A stretch of 5,768 nt of DNA from Synergistaceae bacterium (lineage in GTDB: Bacteria; Synergistota; Synergistia; Synergistales; Aminobacteriaceae): the NCBI GenBank assembly GCA_012523155.1, contig JAAYJB010000099.1:1-5768 (forward strand). The letters run 5' to 3'. The translations under genes were made by a program, and so were the position numbers. This document shows positions 1 to 5,768 of the stretch, piece by piece. The notes below the pieces were generated by a model that worked only from the letters and a program-made list of their open reading frames with translations, did not search any database and was not told the origin of the DNA. Each line of letters opens with the position of its first letter. The stretch's first letter is position 1.

Positions 1-2193
1 ACGGCCAAGTCGGGGTACCTCACCAGGCGGCTTGTTGACGTGGCCCAGGACCTTATCATAACGGACCATGACTGCGGCACTGACCGCGGCATCTGCATCG
101 AGCCCCTGAAGCAGGACGGAAAGGTCATGATCTCCCTTTCGGAGAGGATCTACGGCCGTACGGCCCTGAAGGACATCGTCGATCCCGCGACAGGGGAGAC
201 CATCGTCACGGCCGGGGAATGCATCTCCCTGAAGAAGGCCGAGATCGTGGAGCGTTCAGGTATAGAGTCGGTGGATGTTCGCAGTCCCCTGACCTGCGGC
301 CTGAGGCACGGGATCTGCCAGGTATGCTACGGAATGGACCTGGCCACAAGGAAAGAAGTTCCCATCGGAGAGGCCGTGGGCGTGGTGGCGGCCCAGTCCA
401 TAGGCGAACCGGGCACCCAGCTCACCATGCGGACCTTCCACACGGGAGGCGTCCGCCTGACCGGTGAGGACATCACCCAGGGTCTTCCCCGTATCGAGCA
501 GCTTTTCGAGGTCCGCCGGCCGAAGAAAGTCGCCTACCTTGCCGGTGTCGACGGAAGGGTTTCCGAGATTCGGGTCATGGAGGGAAAAAGAAAGGTCATC
601 ATCGCTTCCTCGAGTGAAGACAGCGATGAGAAAACGGCCTACAACATCCCCATCAGCCAGAACCTCCTCATCAAGGAAGGGGACGAGGTCCAGAAGAGCG
701 ACAGGATCACCGAGGGCAACGTGGATCCCCAGCAGCTTCTCGAGGTCGAAGGGATAGAGGCTGTGCAGCGGGCCCTGGTGGACGAGATACAGGAGGTATA
801 CCGCTCCCAGGGCGTCTCCATCAACAACAAGCACATCGAGGTCATTCTCCGGAAGGTGGCTCCCGTAAACCGGATGAAGATCACCGAGGAGGGGGACACG
901 TCCTTCGTGGCGGGGGACCTCGTATGGACCGATGATATCGACGAGGAGACGGTACAGATAGGCATGGAGAACGAGCACAACATCGCGGAAGCGGTGCGCA
1001 TCTTCTCAGGCCGTGTGCTGAGGGAGGTTGTTTCATCCCAAAGAAGCGAGTCAGTATCCCGTCTTATAGGAGAACCTCTTGATGAGGAAGGGATCAGGAC
1101 TCTTCTCCGTCCCGGGCTCATGATCTCCTCCGTAGTAATTGAGGATGATGAGGGGCGTGACGTGACGCTCATAGTAGGCGAAGCGGCCTTCAGAAAGCAA
1201 ATGGAAGGTACGGACCTCATCAATCCCTTCACTTCTTCCGAAGGCAAGGAAGTGCCTGCCGGCACCCGCCTGACTCTCGGACAGCTGGGGATCATAACGG
1301 CAGACGACCCGACACCTCTTCTGGCCAGGGACGGTGAGATCCTCGAGAAACTGGCCGAAGTGGCCTATCTCGCCGAGGATGTTGTCGTTGAAGGCGAGAC
1401 AGTCGCAAAGGCCGACAGGCTGTTTACCGCGAAGGATGCTGACAGCTGCAGGGAGTTGAACGTGCCGTCCGTCACGGTGTGGCACTCGGTAGAGAGGATC
1501 AATATTCCCGATAAGCTGGAGGAGAGCCTGAAGGATCGCTGGGGGAAGCCCCTGACCCAGGCAATCGACAGGGAAGGCAACGCGCTGCACCACATTCCCC
1601 AGCTCGTGGACGCCTCCATAATCAAGGGAGTGCTGGACGGGAACATATCCGCCATAGAGATAGACGGGGCGATCTTCTCCCGGGACAGGTTCCTTCGTGA
1701 CCTTCTGTCGGCGAAGATCTACGGAAAAGTTATACTCGAGGCAGTAGTTGACAGGAAGGGTACTGCGATTGTCGATGCGGGCACTGAAGTCAACCAGACG
1801 ATCGTTGACGTCCTGGCGGAGTGTCCCGATCTCCAGGAGCTCGTCGTCCGTCCCATGGGCGGCCCGAGGAAGGACGAAAAAAAGATCATCCAGCGGGTGA
1901 CATTCGTCCGGAAGCTCCGCGAGGGCCCGAAGGTTAAACCCTTCGTCCACGGCATCACGAAGGCAGCCCTCGCGACAGACAGCTTCCTGAGTGCCGCGTC
2001 GTTCCAGCAGACGGCCCAGGTTCTTGCAGGCGCGGCCGTCAAGGGAGAACTGGATCCGCTGGAAGGACTGAAGGAAAATGTTATCATCGGCCACCTCATT
2101 CCTGCCGGTACTGGAACGGAGCATTTCAAGTCCGTCCGGATCGAGGCAAAACGGGCTGAGGAGGCCGCCCGGCAAAAGCAACTGGATAACTGA
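1..2193 (+). CDS. rpoC: DNA-directed RNA polymerase subunit beta' (C-terminal part, 5' end cut by window)
   Basis: This is the C-terminal 730 residues of the catalytic beta' subunit of RNA polymerase, read in frame from base 1; the true start lies upstream. The first residues, [17 protein letters not shown], are the bridge helix. Numbered from the first visible residue, C25, C99, C106 and C109 match the four zinc ligands of E. coli beta' (C814, C888, C895, C898) with a constant offset of 789. The trigger loop follows at about 127-151 ([19 protein letters not shown]), with M143, R144 and H147 matching E. coli M932, R933 and H936. It continues directly into [14 protein letters not shown], so the Gammaproteobacterial SI3 insertion is absent. 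The usual C-terminal motifs are at about 651-705 ([20 protein letters not shown] and [17 protein letters not shown]). Between about residues 330 and 638 lies extra sequence not expected in canonical beta' (separate entry). If the missing N-terminal part matches E. coli, the full protein would be near 1,520 residues. The reading frame is intact with no frameshift. Confidence 0.98.
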   Translation, partial: TAKSGYLTRRLVDVAQDLIITDHDCGTDRGICIEPLKQDGKVMISLSERIYGRTALKDIVDPATGETIVTAGECISLKKAEIVERSGIESVDVRSPLTCGLRHGICQVCYGMDLATRKEVPIGEAVGVVAAQSIGEPGTQLTMRTFHTGGVRLTGEDITQGLPRIEQLFEVRRPKKVAYLAGVDGRVSEIRVMEGKRKVIIASSSEDSDEKTAYNIPISQNLLIKEGDEVQKSDRITEGNVDPQQLLEVEGIEAVQRALVDEIQEVYRSQGVSINNKHIEVILRKVAPVNRMKITEEGDTSFVAGDLVWTDDIDEETVQIGMENEHNIAEAVRIFSGRVLREVVSSQRSESVSRLIGEPLDEEGIRTLLRPGLMISSVVIEDDEGRDVTLIVGEAAFRKQMEGTDLINPFTSSEGKEVPAGTRLTLGQLGIITADDPTPLLARDGEILEKLAEVAYLAEDVVVEGETVAKADRLFTAKDADSCRELNVPSVTVWHSVERINIPDKLEESLKDRWGKPLTQAIDREGNALHHIPQLVDASIIKGVLDGNISAIEIDGAIFSRDRFLRDLLSAKIYGKVILEAVVDRKGTAIVDAGTEVNQTIVDVLAECPDLQELVVRPMGGPRKDEKKIIQRVTFVRKLREGPKVKPFVHGITKAALATDSFLSAASFQQTAQVLAGAAVKGELDPLEGLKENVIIGHLIPAGTGTEHFKSVRIEAKRAEEAARQKQLDN
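988..1914 (+). other. Large lineage-specific insertion within beta' (approximate bounds)
   Basis: In canonical beta' (recalled E. coli and Bacillus sequences) the segment ending in a motif like DTDFLPGELV is followed after only about 25-35 residues by a motif like LLGITKASLATESFLSAAS. Here the equivalents [11 protein letters not shown] (ends at residue 308) and [21 protein letters not shown] (from residue 647) are about 335 residues apart, so about 300 residues are extra. The extra part is hydrophilic and acidic, with alternating beta-strand-like hydrophobic stretches, and has no transmembrane segment. Several pieces (about 333-380, 452-497 and 570-618) share a pattern of G-[KR]-V-x-L-x-x-V-V, then a turn, then a helix, then a V-V-[IR] strand. 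That resembles the sandwich-barrel hybrid fold that often makes up polymerase insertions. Boundaries are accurate only to about 10 residues. The insertion itself is clear by length; the fold is inference. Confidence 0.8.
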
Positions 2194-2211
2194 TCAAGTC
2201 CTGATGTTTTC

Positions 2212-2253
2212 GAGGGCGGGAAAAATCGAGCTTGACATGGATCCCGCCCTTTT
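2212..2253 (+). terminator. Candidate intrinsic terminator after rpoC
   Basis: GGGCGGG at 2214-2220 is perfectly complementary to CCCGCCC at 2243-2249. The stem can be extended inward by A2221-T2242 and outward by A2213-T2250 and a G2212-T2251 wobble, leaving a 20-base loop. It is followed by TTTT (2250-2253) and the T-rich TATTATT. The location, 18 bases after the rpoC stop, is right for ending or attenuating the rpoBC transcript. The T-run is short and the loop long, so termination may be partial. The loop also carries the -35 box of the next promoter. Confidence 0.6.
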
Positions 2254-2268
2254 GCTATTATTCCTTGG
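2232..2268 (+). promoter_or_regulatory. Sigma70/sigmaA-type promoter of the str operon
   Basis: A perfect -35 hexamer TTGACA (2232-2237) is followed by an 18-base spacer and TATTAT (2256-2261), one mismatch from the TATAAT consensus. TG at 2253-2254 sits one base upstream, forming an extended -10. Transcription would start near G2267-G2268, giving a 5' leader of about 25 bases that includes the ribosome binding site of the L7Ae-family gene. It lies in the only gap in the window large enough for a promoter of the downstream genes. Prediction from sequence only. Confidence 0.72.
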
Positions 2269-2279
2269 TGCTTTTGCAC

Positions 2280-2295
2280 AGGAGGGATTCTTTTG
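2280..2295 (+). promoter_or_regulatory. Ribosome binding site and TTG start of the L7Ae-family gene
   Basis: AGGAGG (2280-2285) lies 7 bases before TTG at 2293. This strong site decides the start: the in-frame ATG at 2320 has no comparable site upstream, and starting there would give only 72 residues against about 82 in Bacillus YbxF. Confidence 0.8.
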
Positions 2296-2538
2296 CCTTT
2301 AAACGAGCTTGCTGTTCCAATGAGGGTAGCCGGGGAGCGCCAGGTAAAGCGAATGCTGGAAACAGGCAGGCTGGAGAAACTTTTTATCGCCGAAGACGCG
2401 GACCCCGAGAAGGCAGGGCCGCTTGAGGCAGAAGCGCGAAGACAGGGTATTCCCGTTGAAAAAGTCAGCGATATGGTGAAGCTCGGCAGGGCATGCGCCA
2501 TAAGCAGAGGGGCTTTGGTTGCGGGAATAAGAAGATAA
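2293..2538 (+). CDS. rplGB: L7Ae/L30e/S12e/Gadd45-family RNA-binding protein (YbxF-like)
   Basis: An 81-residue protein starting at TTG. The L7Ae family binds kink-turn RNA; the Bacillus homologue YbxF is encoded at this same place between rpoC and rpsL and is reported to bind kink-turns and the ribosome. Sequence support: residues 12-38 (starting [14 protein letters not shown] and ending LFIAEDADP) align with the YbxF segment GTKQTVKALKRG...VVVAKDADP. Residues 56-79 ([20 protein letters not shown] and following) align with the C-terminal MKKLGKACGIEVGA motif. The length matches the family (about 80). The usual RNA-contacting signature near G14 is altered: G-E-R-Q-V replaces G-T-K-Q-T, losing the threonine. 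The gene is probably the first of the str operon, directly behind the promoter and 49 bases before rpsL. Family assignment is confident; the RNA target is not known. Confidence 0.88.
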   Translation: MPLNELAVPMRVAGERQVKRMLETGRLEKLFIAEDADPEKAGPLEAEARRQGIPVEKVSDMVKLGRACAISRGALVAGIRR

Positions 2539-2575
2539 ACGGGCCGGAGCGCCCGGCAGAAAAGAACAAATGGAA

Positions 2576-2590
2576 GGAGGAAGTTGTGTG
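2576..2590 (+). promoter_or_regulatory. Ribosome binding site and GTG start of rpsL
   Basis: GGAGG (2576-2580, within GGAAGGAGG) lies 7 bases before GTG at 2588. It settles the start: the in-frame ATG at 2570 would add MEGGSC, encoded by the Shine-Dalgarno itself. The GTG start gives an N-terminus of PTINQLIR after the initiator Met, as in nearly all S12 proteins. Confidence 0.9.
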
Positions 2591-2959
2591 CCGACTATTA
2601 ACCAGCTTATCCGGCATGGCCGCGAAGAGAAACGGCAGAAAACAGACTCCCCGGCATTGCAGGGCAATCCTGCGCGGAGGGGTGTCTGTACTCGTGTGTA
2701 CACAGTGACGCCAAAGAAGCCCAACTCGGCTTTGCGGAAGGTCGCCCGTGTTCGCCTCACGAACGGGATCGAGGTAACATCCTACATTCCAGGAATCGGT
2801 CATAACCTGCAGGAGCACTCTGTTGTCCTCGTGCGGGGCGGGCGTGTAAAGGACCTTCCCGGAGTTCGTTACCACATAATTCGGGGAACCCTTGACTGTG
2901 GGGGCGTGGAGAATCGGAAGAGATCGCGCTCCAAGTATGGTGCCAGGAGACCCAAATAG
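2588..2959 (+). CDS. rpsL: 30S ribosomal protein S12
   Basis: A 123-residue S12, the protein at the decoding centre of the small subunit that contributes to codon-anticodon fidelity and is the classic target of streptomycin-resistance mutations. The sequence is nearly canonical: [14 protein letters not shown] at the start, [18 protein letters not shown] at 22-39, [17 protein letters not shown] at 41-57, [20 protein letters not shown] at 66-85, [18 protein letters not shown] at 86-103, and a basic tail ending GARRPK. Counting the initiator Met, K43 and K88 (the usual resistance sites) are the wild-type lysines, and D89 is the aspartate methylthiolated in many bacteria. Length matches the family without the longer loop of some Gram-positives. 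It sits 49 bases after the L7Ae-family gene and 46 bases before rpsG, as in the standard str operon. Confidence 0.99.
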   Translation: MPTINQLIRHGREEKRQKTDSPALQGNPARRGVCTRVYTVTPKKPNSALRKVARVRLTNGIEVTSYIPGIGHNLQEHSVVLVRGGRVKDLPGVRYHIIRGTLDCGGVENRKRSRSKYGARRPK

Positions 2960-3005
2960 GGGATCCGGCGCTTTGATTTGTGTAATATTGAGGAGGGGTT
3001 GACCT

Positions 3006-3476
3006 ATGCCGCGCAAGGGGCATGTCAAAAAACGTCAATGTCTGCCGGATACCAAGTTCGGCAGCCCCGCGATGGCCAAGTTCATTAACAGCCTGATGCG
3101 GAAGGGCAAGAAAAGCGTCGCGGAAAAAATAATGTACAGGTCCCTGGATATTGCAGGGGAAAAACTGAATGTTGAACCTTTCGAGGTATTCAAGAAGGCT
3201 ATGGAGAATGTCAGGCCTCTCGTAGAGGTCCGCCCCCGCAGGGTTGGCGGCGCAACGTACCAGGTGCCTGTCGAGGTTCCCGCCGAGCGCGCCCAGGTGC
3301 TTTGCATACGATGGATGCTGAATTATTCCCGCTCGAAAAAGGGAATGCCCATGGCTGAAAGGCTGGCCAGGGAATTCATGGATGCCTATAAGGGTGAAGG
3401 CAGTTCCATTAAGAAAAAAGAAGATACCCACAAGATGGCAGAAGCGAACCGGGCATTTGCCCACTATCGCTGGTAG
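3006..3476 (+). CDS. rpsG: 30S ribosomal protein S7
   Basis: A 156-residue S7, the primary protein that binds the 3' domain of 16S rRNA and starts assembly of the 30S head near the E site. Family motifs: MPRKGHVKKR at the N-terminus, the MRKGKKSVAEKIMYRSLD helix region at 31-48, the beta-hairpin VRPRRVGGATYQVPVEV at 75-91, and the C-terminal EDTHKMAEANRAFAHYRW. The start is the ATG at 3006, with AGGAGG (2991-2996) 9 bases upstream. Length is typical of Bacillus-type S7. In E. coli, S7 represses translation of its own operon by binding the rpsL-rpsG spacer. The spacer here is only 46 bases and I see no convincing rRNA-like structure in it. Confidence 0.99.
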   Translation: MPRKGHVKKRQCLPDTKFGSPAMAKFINSLMRKGKKSVAEKIMYRSLDIAGEKLNVEPFEVFKKAMENVRPLVEVRPRRVGGATYQVPVEVPAERAQVLCIRWMLNYSRSKKGMPMAERLAREFMDAYKGEGSSIKKKEDTHKMAEANRAFAHYRW

Positions 3477-3538
3477 CCCGGAGGAACAATAATACTTTCA
3501 ATGCGGCACATTGATGGAAACGAGGCTTGGTGGTAGCT

Positions 3539-5602
3539 ATGCAGACACTTGATATGAAAAGGATACGAAATATCGGGATCGCCGCTCACATTGACGCGGG
3601 AAAAACGACCACGACCGAGCGTATTCTTTTCTACACCGGAAAGAATTACAAAATGGGCGAAACCCACGAGGGCGCAGCCACTATGGACTGGATGGACCAG
3701 GAAAAGGAGCGGGGGATAACCATAACCTCCGCAGCTACCACGTGTATATGGCACGATCATTTTGTCAATATAATTGATACGCCCGGCCACGTGGATTTTA
3801 CTGTGGAAGTCGAAAGGTCCATGAGGGTGCTCGACGGTGCAGTTGCCGTTTTTTGCGCGGTCGGCGGCGTGGAGCCCCAGTCTGAGACCGTGTGGCGGCA
3901 GGCGGACAAGTATCGTGTTCCCCGGATCGCTTTCGTGAACAAGATGGATCGCATCGGCGCCGATTTTGAGAATGTCGTCCGGGGCATCAAGGAAAAGCTT
4001 GGAGCCAGGCCGGTTCCCATCCAGCTCCCTATCGGCGTGGAGGAGAGCTTCACAGGTATGGTTGATCTTGTTGAGTTCCGGTCAGTGCAGTATGCTGACG
4101 ATCTCGGGACTGACCCTCACTTTGCCCAGATACCTGCCTCTCTGCAGGACGAGGCAAAGGCGGCCCGAGATTCCATGATCGAGATCCTTGCAGATTACGA
4201 CGAGGAGATAATGGAGCTATATCTCGACGGGAAGGAAGTGTCCGCTGACCTTGTCAAAAAAGCGATCAGGGGTGGGACCGTGGGATTGAAGATAGTTCCT
4301 GTGATCTGCGGATCGGCTTTCAAGAACAAGGGTGTGCAGATGCTTCTGAACGCGGTAGTCGATTACCTTCCAAGCCCTGTTGATCTTCCCCCCGTGGAAG
4401 GAACGAATCCCCAGACCATGGCTGATGAAGCCCGTTCGATCAGCATTGCTGAACCTTTCACTGCCCTTGCCTTCAAGATCATGGTGGATCCTTTTGTGGG
4501 AAGACTGGTTTTCACGAGAATTTATTCCGGCATCCTGAAGAAGGGGTCCAGCGTTTTGAACGCTACGAACAATGGACGTGAGCGCGTGGGACGTATCCTC
4601 AGGATGCATGCGAACAAGAGGGAGGAGCTCGAAGAGGCTGAAGCGGGCATGATCGTTGCTCTCCCCGGGCTAAAAGCCACCAGGACGGGTGACACCCTAT
4701 GCGACGAAGGGCACCCCATCGTTCTGGAAAACCTGATTTTCCCCGAGCCCGTAATTTCTCTTTCAGTTGAGCCCGCGACGAAAAACGACAAGCTCAAGCT
4801 GACCAAGGGGCTTGTCGCACTTGCGGAGGAAGACCCGACATTTAGGGTCAAAACCGACGAGGAGACATCCCAGACAATAATATCGGGTATGGGAGAGCTT
4901 CACCTCGAAATAATCGTTGACCGCCTGAAAAGGGAGTTTGGTGTTGATGTTAAGGTCGGACGCCCCCAGGTTGCTTATCGCGAGGCTGTCAAGCACAGTG
5001 CAACGGCGGAAGGGAAATATGTACGTCAGTCAGGCGGACGCGGCCAGTACGGACATGTTGTCTTCGAGATGGAACCGCTTCCCGAGGGGGTCGGTTTCGA
5101 GTTTGAGGACAGGATCGTCGGCGGTGCGGTACCCAAGGAGTATATAGCAGCTGTCCAGAAAGGTCTTGAAGAAGCCCTGAACAACGGTATCATGGGCGGA
5201 TATCCTGTCATCGGAGTCAGGGTAGCACTCGTGGACGGAAGCTACCACGAAGTCGACAGCTCAGAGATGGCTTTCAAGATCGCTGCATCCCTCGGGTTCA
5301 AGGAGGCCATGAAAAAAGCGGGGCCTGTGCTCATGGAACCTATAATGTCGGTTGAAGTCGTCACGCCTGAGGATTATATCGGTGACGTAATTGGCGACCT
5401 TTCCTCGAGGCGGGGCAGGATAGAGGGTATGGACACGAGAATGAACACGCGCCTTGTCCGTTCATTCGTTCCCCTTGCGGAAATGTTCGGGTATGCGACA
5501 GATCTTCGGAGCAAAACATCGGGAAGGGCAACCTATTCAATGCAGTTCCATCATTATGAGCCTGTTTCCGCTGATATCGCCGAGAAGGTTCTGAAAGGCT
5601 GA
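3539..5602 (+). CDS. fusA: Translation elongation factor G
   Basis: EF-G, the GTPase that drives translocation of tRNA and mRNA on the ribosome and works with ribosome recycling factor to split ribosomes. 687 residues from the ATG at 3539, normal for the family (about 690-700). GTPase motifs: G1 AHIDAGKT (16-23), G2 RGITI (58-62), G3 DTPGHVDF (80-87, with catalytic H84), G4 NKMD (134-137) and G5 SAF (259-261). Domain II contains [11 protein letters not shown] and [12 protein letters not shown]. Domain III contains [19 protein letters not shown]. The domain IV tip [11 protein letters not shown] carries H570, equivalent to E. coli H583 near the decoding centre. Start choice: ATG 3539 gives [18 protein letters not shown], matching the usual N-terminus. 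TTG 3527 and GTG 3530 are in frame but have no well-placed ribosome binding site. The site for 3539 is weak (GGTGGT, 3529-3534). Gap to tuf is 39 bases. Confidence 0.99.
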   Translation: MQTLDMKRIRNIGIAAHIDAGKTTTTERILFYTGKNYKMGETHEGAATMDWMDQEKERGITITSAATTCIWHDHFVNIIDTPGHVDFTVEVERSMRVLDGAVAVFCAVGGVEPQSETVWRQADKYRVPRIAFVNKMDRIGADFENVVRGIKEKLGARPVPIQLPIGVEESFTGMVDLVEFRSVQYADDLGTDPHFAQIPASLQDEAKAARDSMIEILADYDEEIMELYLDGKEVSADLVKKAIRGGTVGLKIVPVICGSAFKNKGVQMLLNAVVDYLPSPVDLPPVEGTNPQTMADEARSISIAEPFTALAFKIMVDPFVGRLVFTRIYSGILKKGSSVLNATNNGRERVGRILRMHANKREELEEAEAGMIVALPGLKATRTGDTLCDEGHPIVLENLIFPEPVISLSVEPATKNDKLKLTKGLVALAEEDPTFRVKTDEETSQTIISGMGELHLEIIVDRLKREFGVDVKVGRPQVAYREAVKHSATAEGKYVRQSGGRGQYGHVVFEMEPLPEGVGFEFEDRIVGGAVPKEYIAAVQKGLEEALNNGIMGGYPVIGVRVALVDGSYHEVDSSEMAFKIAASLGFKEAMKKAGPVLMEPIMSVEVVTPEDYIGDVIGDLSSRRGRIEGMDTRMNTRLVRSFVPLAEMFGYATDLRSKTSGRATYSMQFHHYEPVSADIAEKVLKG

Positions 5603-5627
5603 AAATAAATTATTTAAGGAAATCTTG

Positions 5628-5633
5628 AGGAGG
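5628..5633 (+). promoter_or_regulatory. Ribosome binding site of tuf
   Basis: AGGAGG 8 bases before the tuf ATG is a full consensus match, in contrast to the weak site of fusA just upstream. EF-Tu is usually made in several-fold excess over EF-G, so a stronger site would fit; that link is inference. Confidence 0.8.
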
Positions 5634-5641
5634 GAATTGAA

Positions 5642-5768
5642 ATGGCGAAAGAGAAATTTGAGAGGTCAAAGCCGCATTTGAACATAGGAACCATCGGTCA
5701 CATCGACCATGGGAAGACCACGCTGACGGCAGCGATCACGAAGTGTCTTTCCACGTCTAAGTACGCTG
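5642..5768 (+). CDS. tuf: Translation elongation factor Tu (N-terminal fragment, cut by window end)
   Basis: The first 42 codons of EF-Tu, the GTPase that carries aminoacyl-tRNA to the ribosomal A site. The N-terminus [20 protein letters not shown] is characteristic, and the P-loop G1 motif GHIDHGKT spans residues 19-26, followed by [11 protein letters not shown]. The Ile at residue 21, where many bacteria have Val, is a conservative change. The start is the ATG at 5642, with AGGAGG (5628-5633) 8 bases upstream. The position after fusA is the standard str-operon order. The rest of the protein, including G2-G5 and domains II and III, lies beyond the window; the truncation is only the window edge. 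Confidence 0.98.
   Translation, partial: MAKEKFERSKPHLNIGTIGHIDHGKTTLTAAITKCLSTSKYA

Noticed and set aside
988..1914. Intein, mobile element or frameshifted gene fusion as the explanation for the extra rpoC sequence
   Set aside because: No intein splice motifs (N-terminal Cys block or C-terminal HN), no terminal repeats or transposase, and base composition and codon use look like the flanking rpoC. A domain insertion fits better.
1051..2181. Long open frame of 376 codons on the minus strand opposite rpoC (and another of 240 codons at 256-978)
   Set aside because: They lie wholly antisense to a conserved gene in GC-rich DNA, and their translations show no recognisable family. They are shadows of the rpoC frame.
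2540..2557. Small GC hairpin (CGGGC/GCCCG, or alternatively GCCGG/CCGGC) between the L7Ae-family gene and rpsL
   Set aside because: Only 5 base pairs with a 5-6 base loop and no T-run. Not a terminator, and too short to call a regulatory structure.
2960..3005. S7 autoregulatory site in the rpsL-rpsG spacer, as in E. coli
   Set aside because: The spacer is only 46 bases and I find no stable stem or clear mimic of the 16S rRNA S7 site in it.
3527..3538. Upstream TTG (3527) or GTG (3530) as the fusA start
   Set aside because: Neither has a Shine-Dalgarno at a usable distance, and the ATG at 3539 gives the expected N-terminal length before the [17 protein letters not shown] motif.
5603..5641. 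AT-rich spacer before tuf as a separate tuf promoter
   Set aside because: TAAATT- and TATTTA-like boxes exist, but no -35 hexamer is seen at a suitable distance, and the AT richness alone is not evidence.

Overview
This window is the junction between the rpoBC transcription operon and the str (streptomycin) translation operon of a bacterium. All genes lie on the + strand, in this order: the 3' half of rpoC (RNA polymerase beta'), a small L7Ae-family RNA-binding protein gene, rpsL (ribosomal protein S12), rpsG (S7), fusA (elongation factor G), and the first 42 codons of tuf (EF-Tu). The four genes from the L7Ae homologue to fusA are complete. rpoC lacks its 5' end and tuf its 3' end because the window cuts them.

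Organism. An L7Ae-family gene between rpoC and rpsL is the arrangement known from Bacillus (ybxF/rplGB) and other Gram-positive or deep-branching bacteria. The beta' trigger loop has no SI3 insertion, which argues against Gammaproteobacteria. The sequence is moderately GC-rich by eye, S12 and S7 look Firmicutes/Synergistota-like, and EF-Tu has Ile in its P-loop. My best guess is Synergistota or a Firmicutes-related lineage. This is an inference, not a firm identification.

Layout. Positions 1-2193 are rpoC from the bridge helix to the C-terminus, including all four cysteines of the second zinc site and the complete trigger loop. Roughly 988-1914 encodes about 300 residues that canonical beta' lacks at that place. 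Part of it looks like a diverged copy of the beta' domain just before the zinc cysteines. Positions 2194-2292 form the transcriptional boundary: a GC-rich hairpin with a short T-run (candidate terminator) interleaved with a strong sigma70/sigmaA-type promoter (TTGACA, 18 bases, TATTAT, with an extended -10 TG). The hairpin loop contains the -35 box and the T-run abuts the -10. Positions 2293-5768 are the str operon, with gaps of 39-62 bases and strong Shine-Dalgarno sequences for every gene except fusA.

How the genes work together. beta' is the catalytic subunit of transcription. S12 and S7 belong to the 30S decoding centre and head. EF-G moves tRNA and mRNA through the ribosome, and EF-Tu delivers aminoacyl-tRNA. 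The L7Ae homologue probably binds a kink-turn RNA. The promoter at 2232-2261 would let the translation genes be expressed partly independently of rpoBC.

This is mostly a highly conserved housekeeping locus. I see no mobile element, CRISPR array, RNA gene or defence system. The points worth a second look are the beta' insertion and its apparent internal duplication, and the overlapping terminator-promoter.
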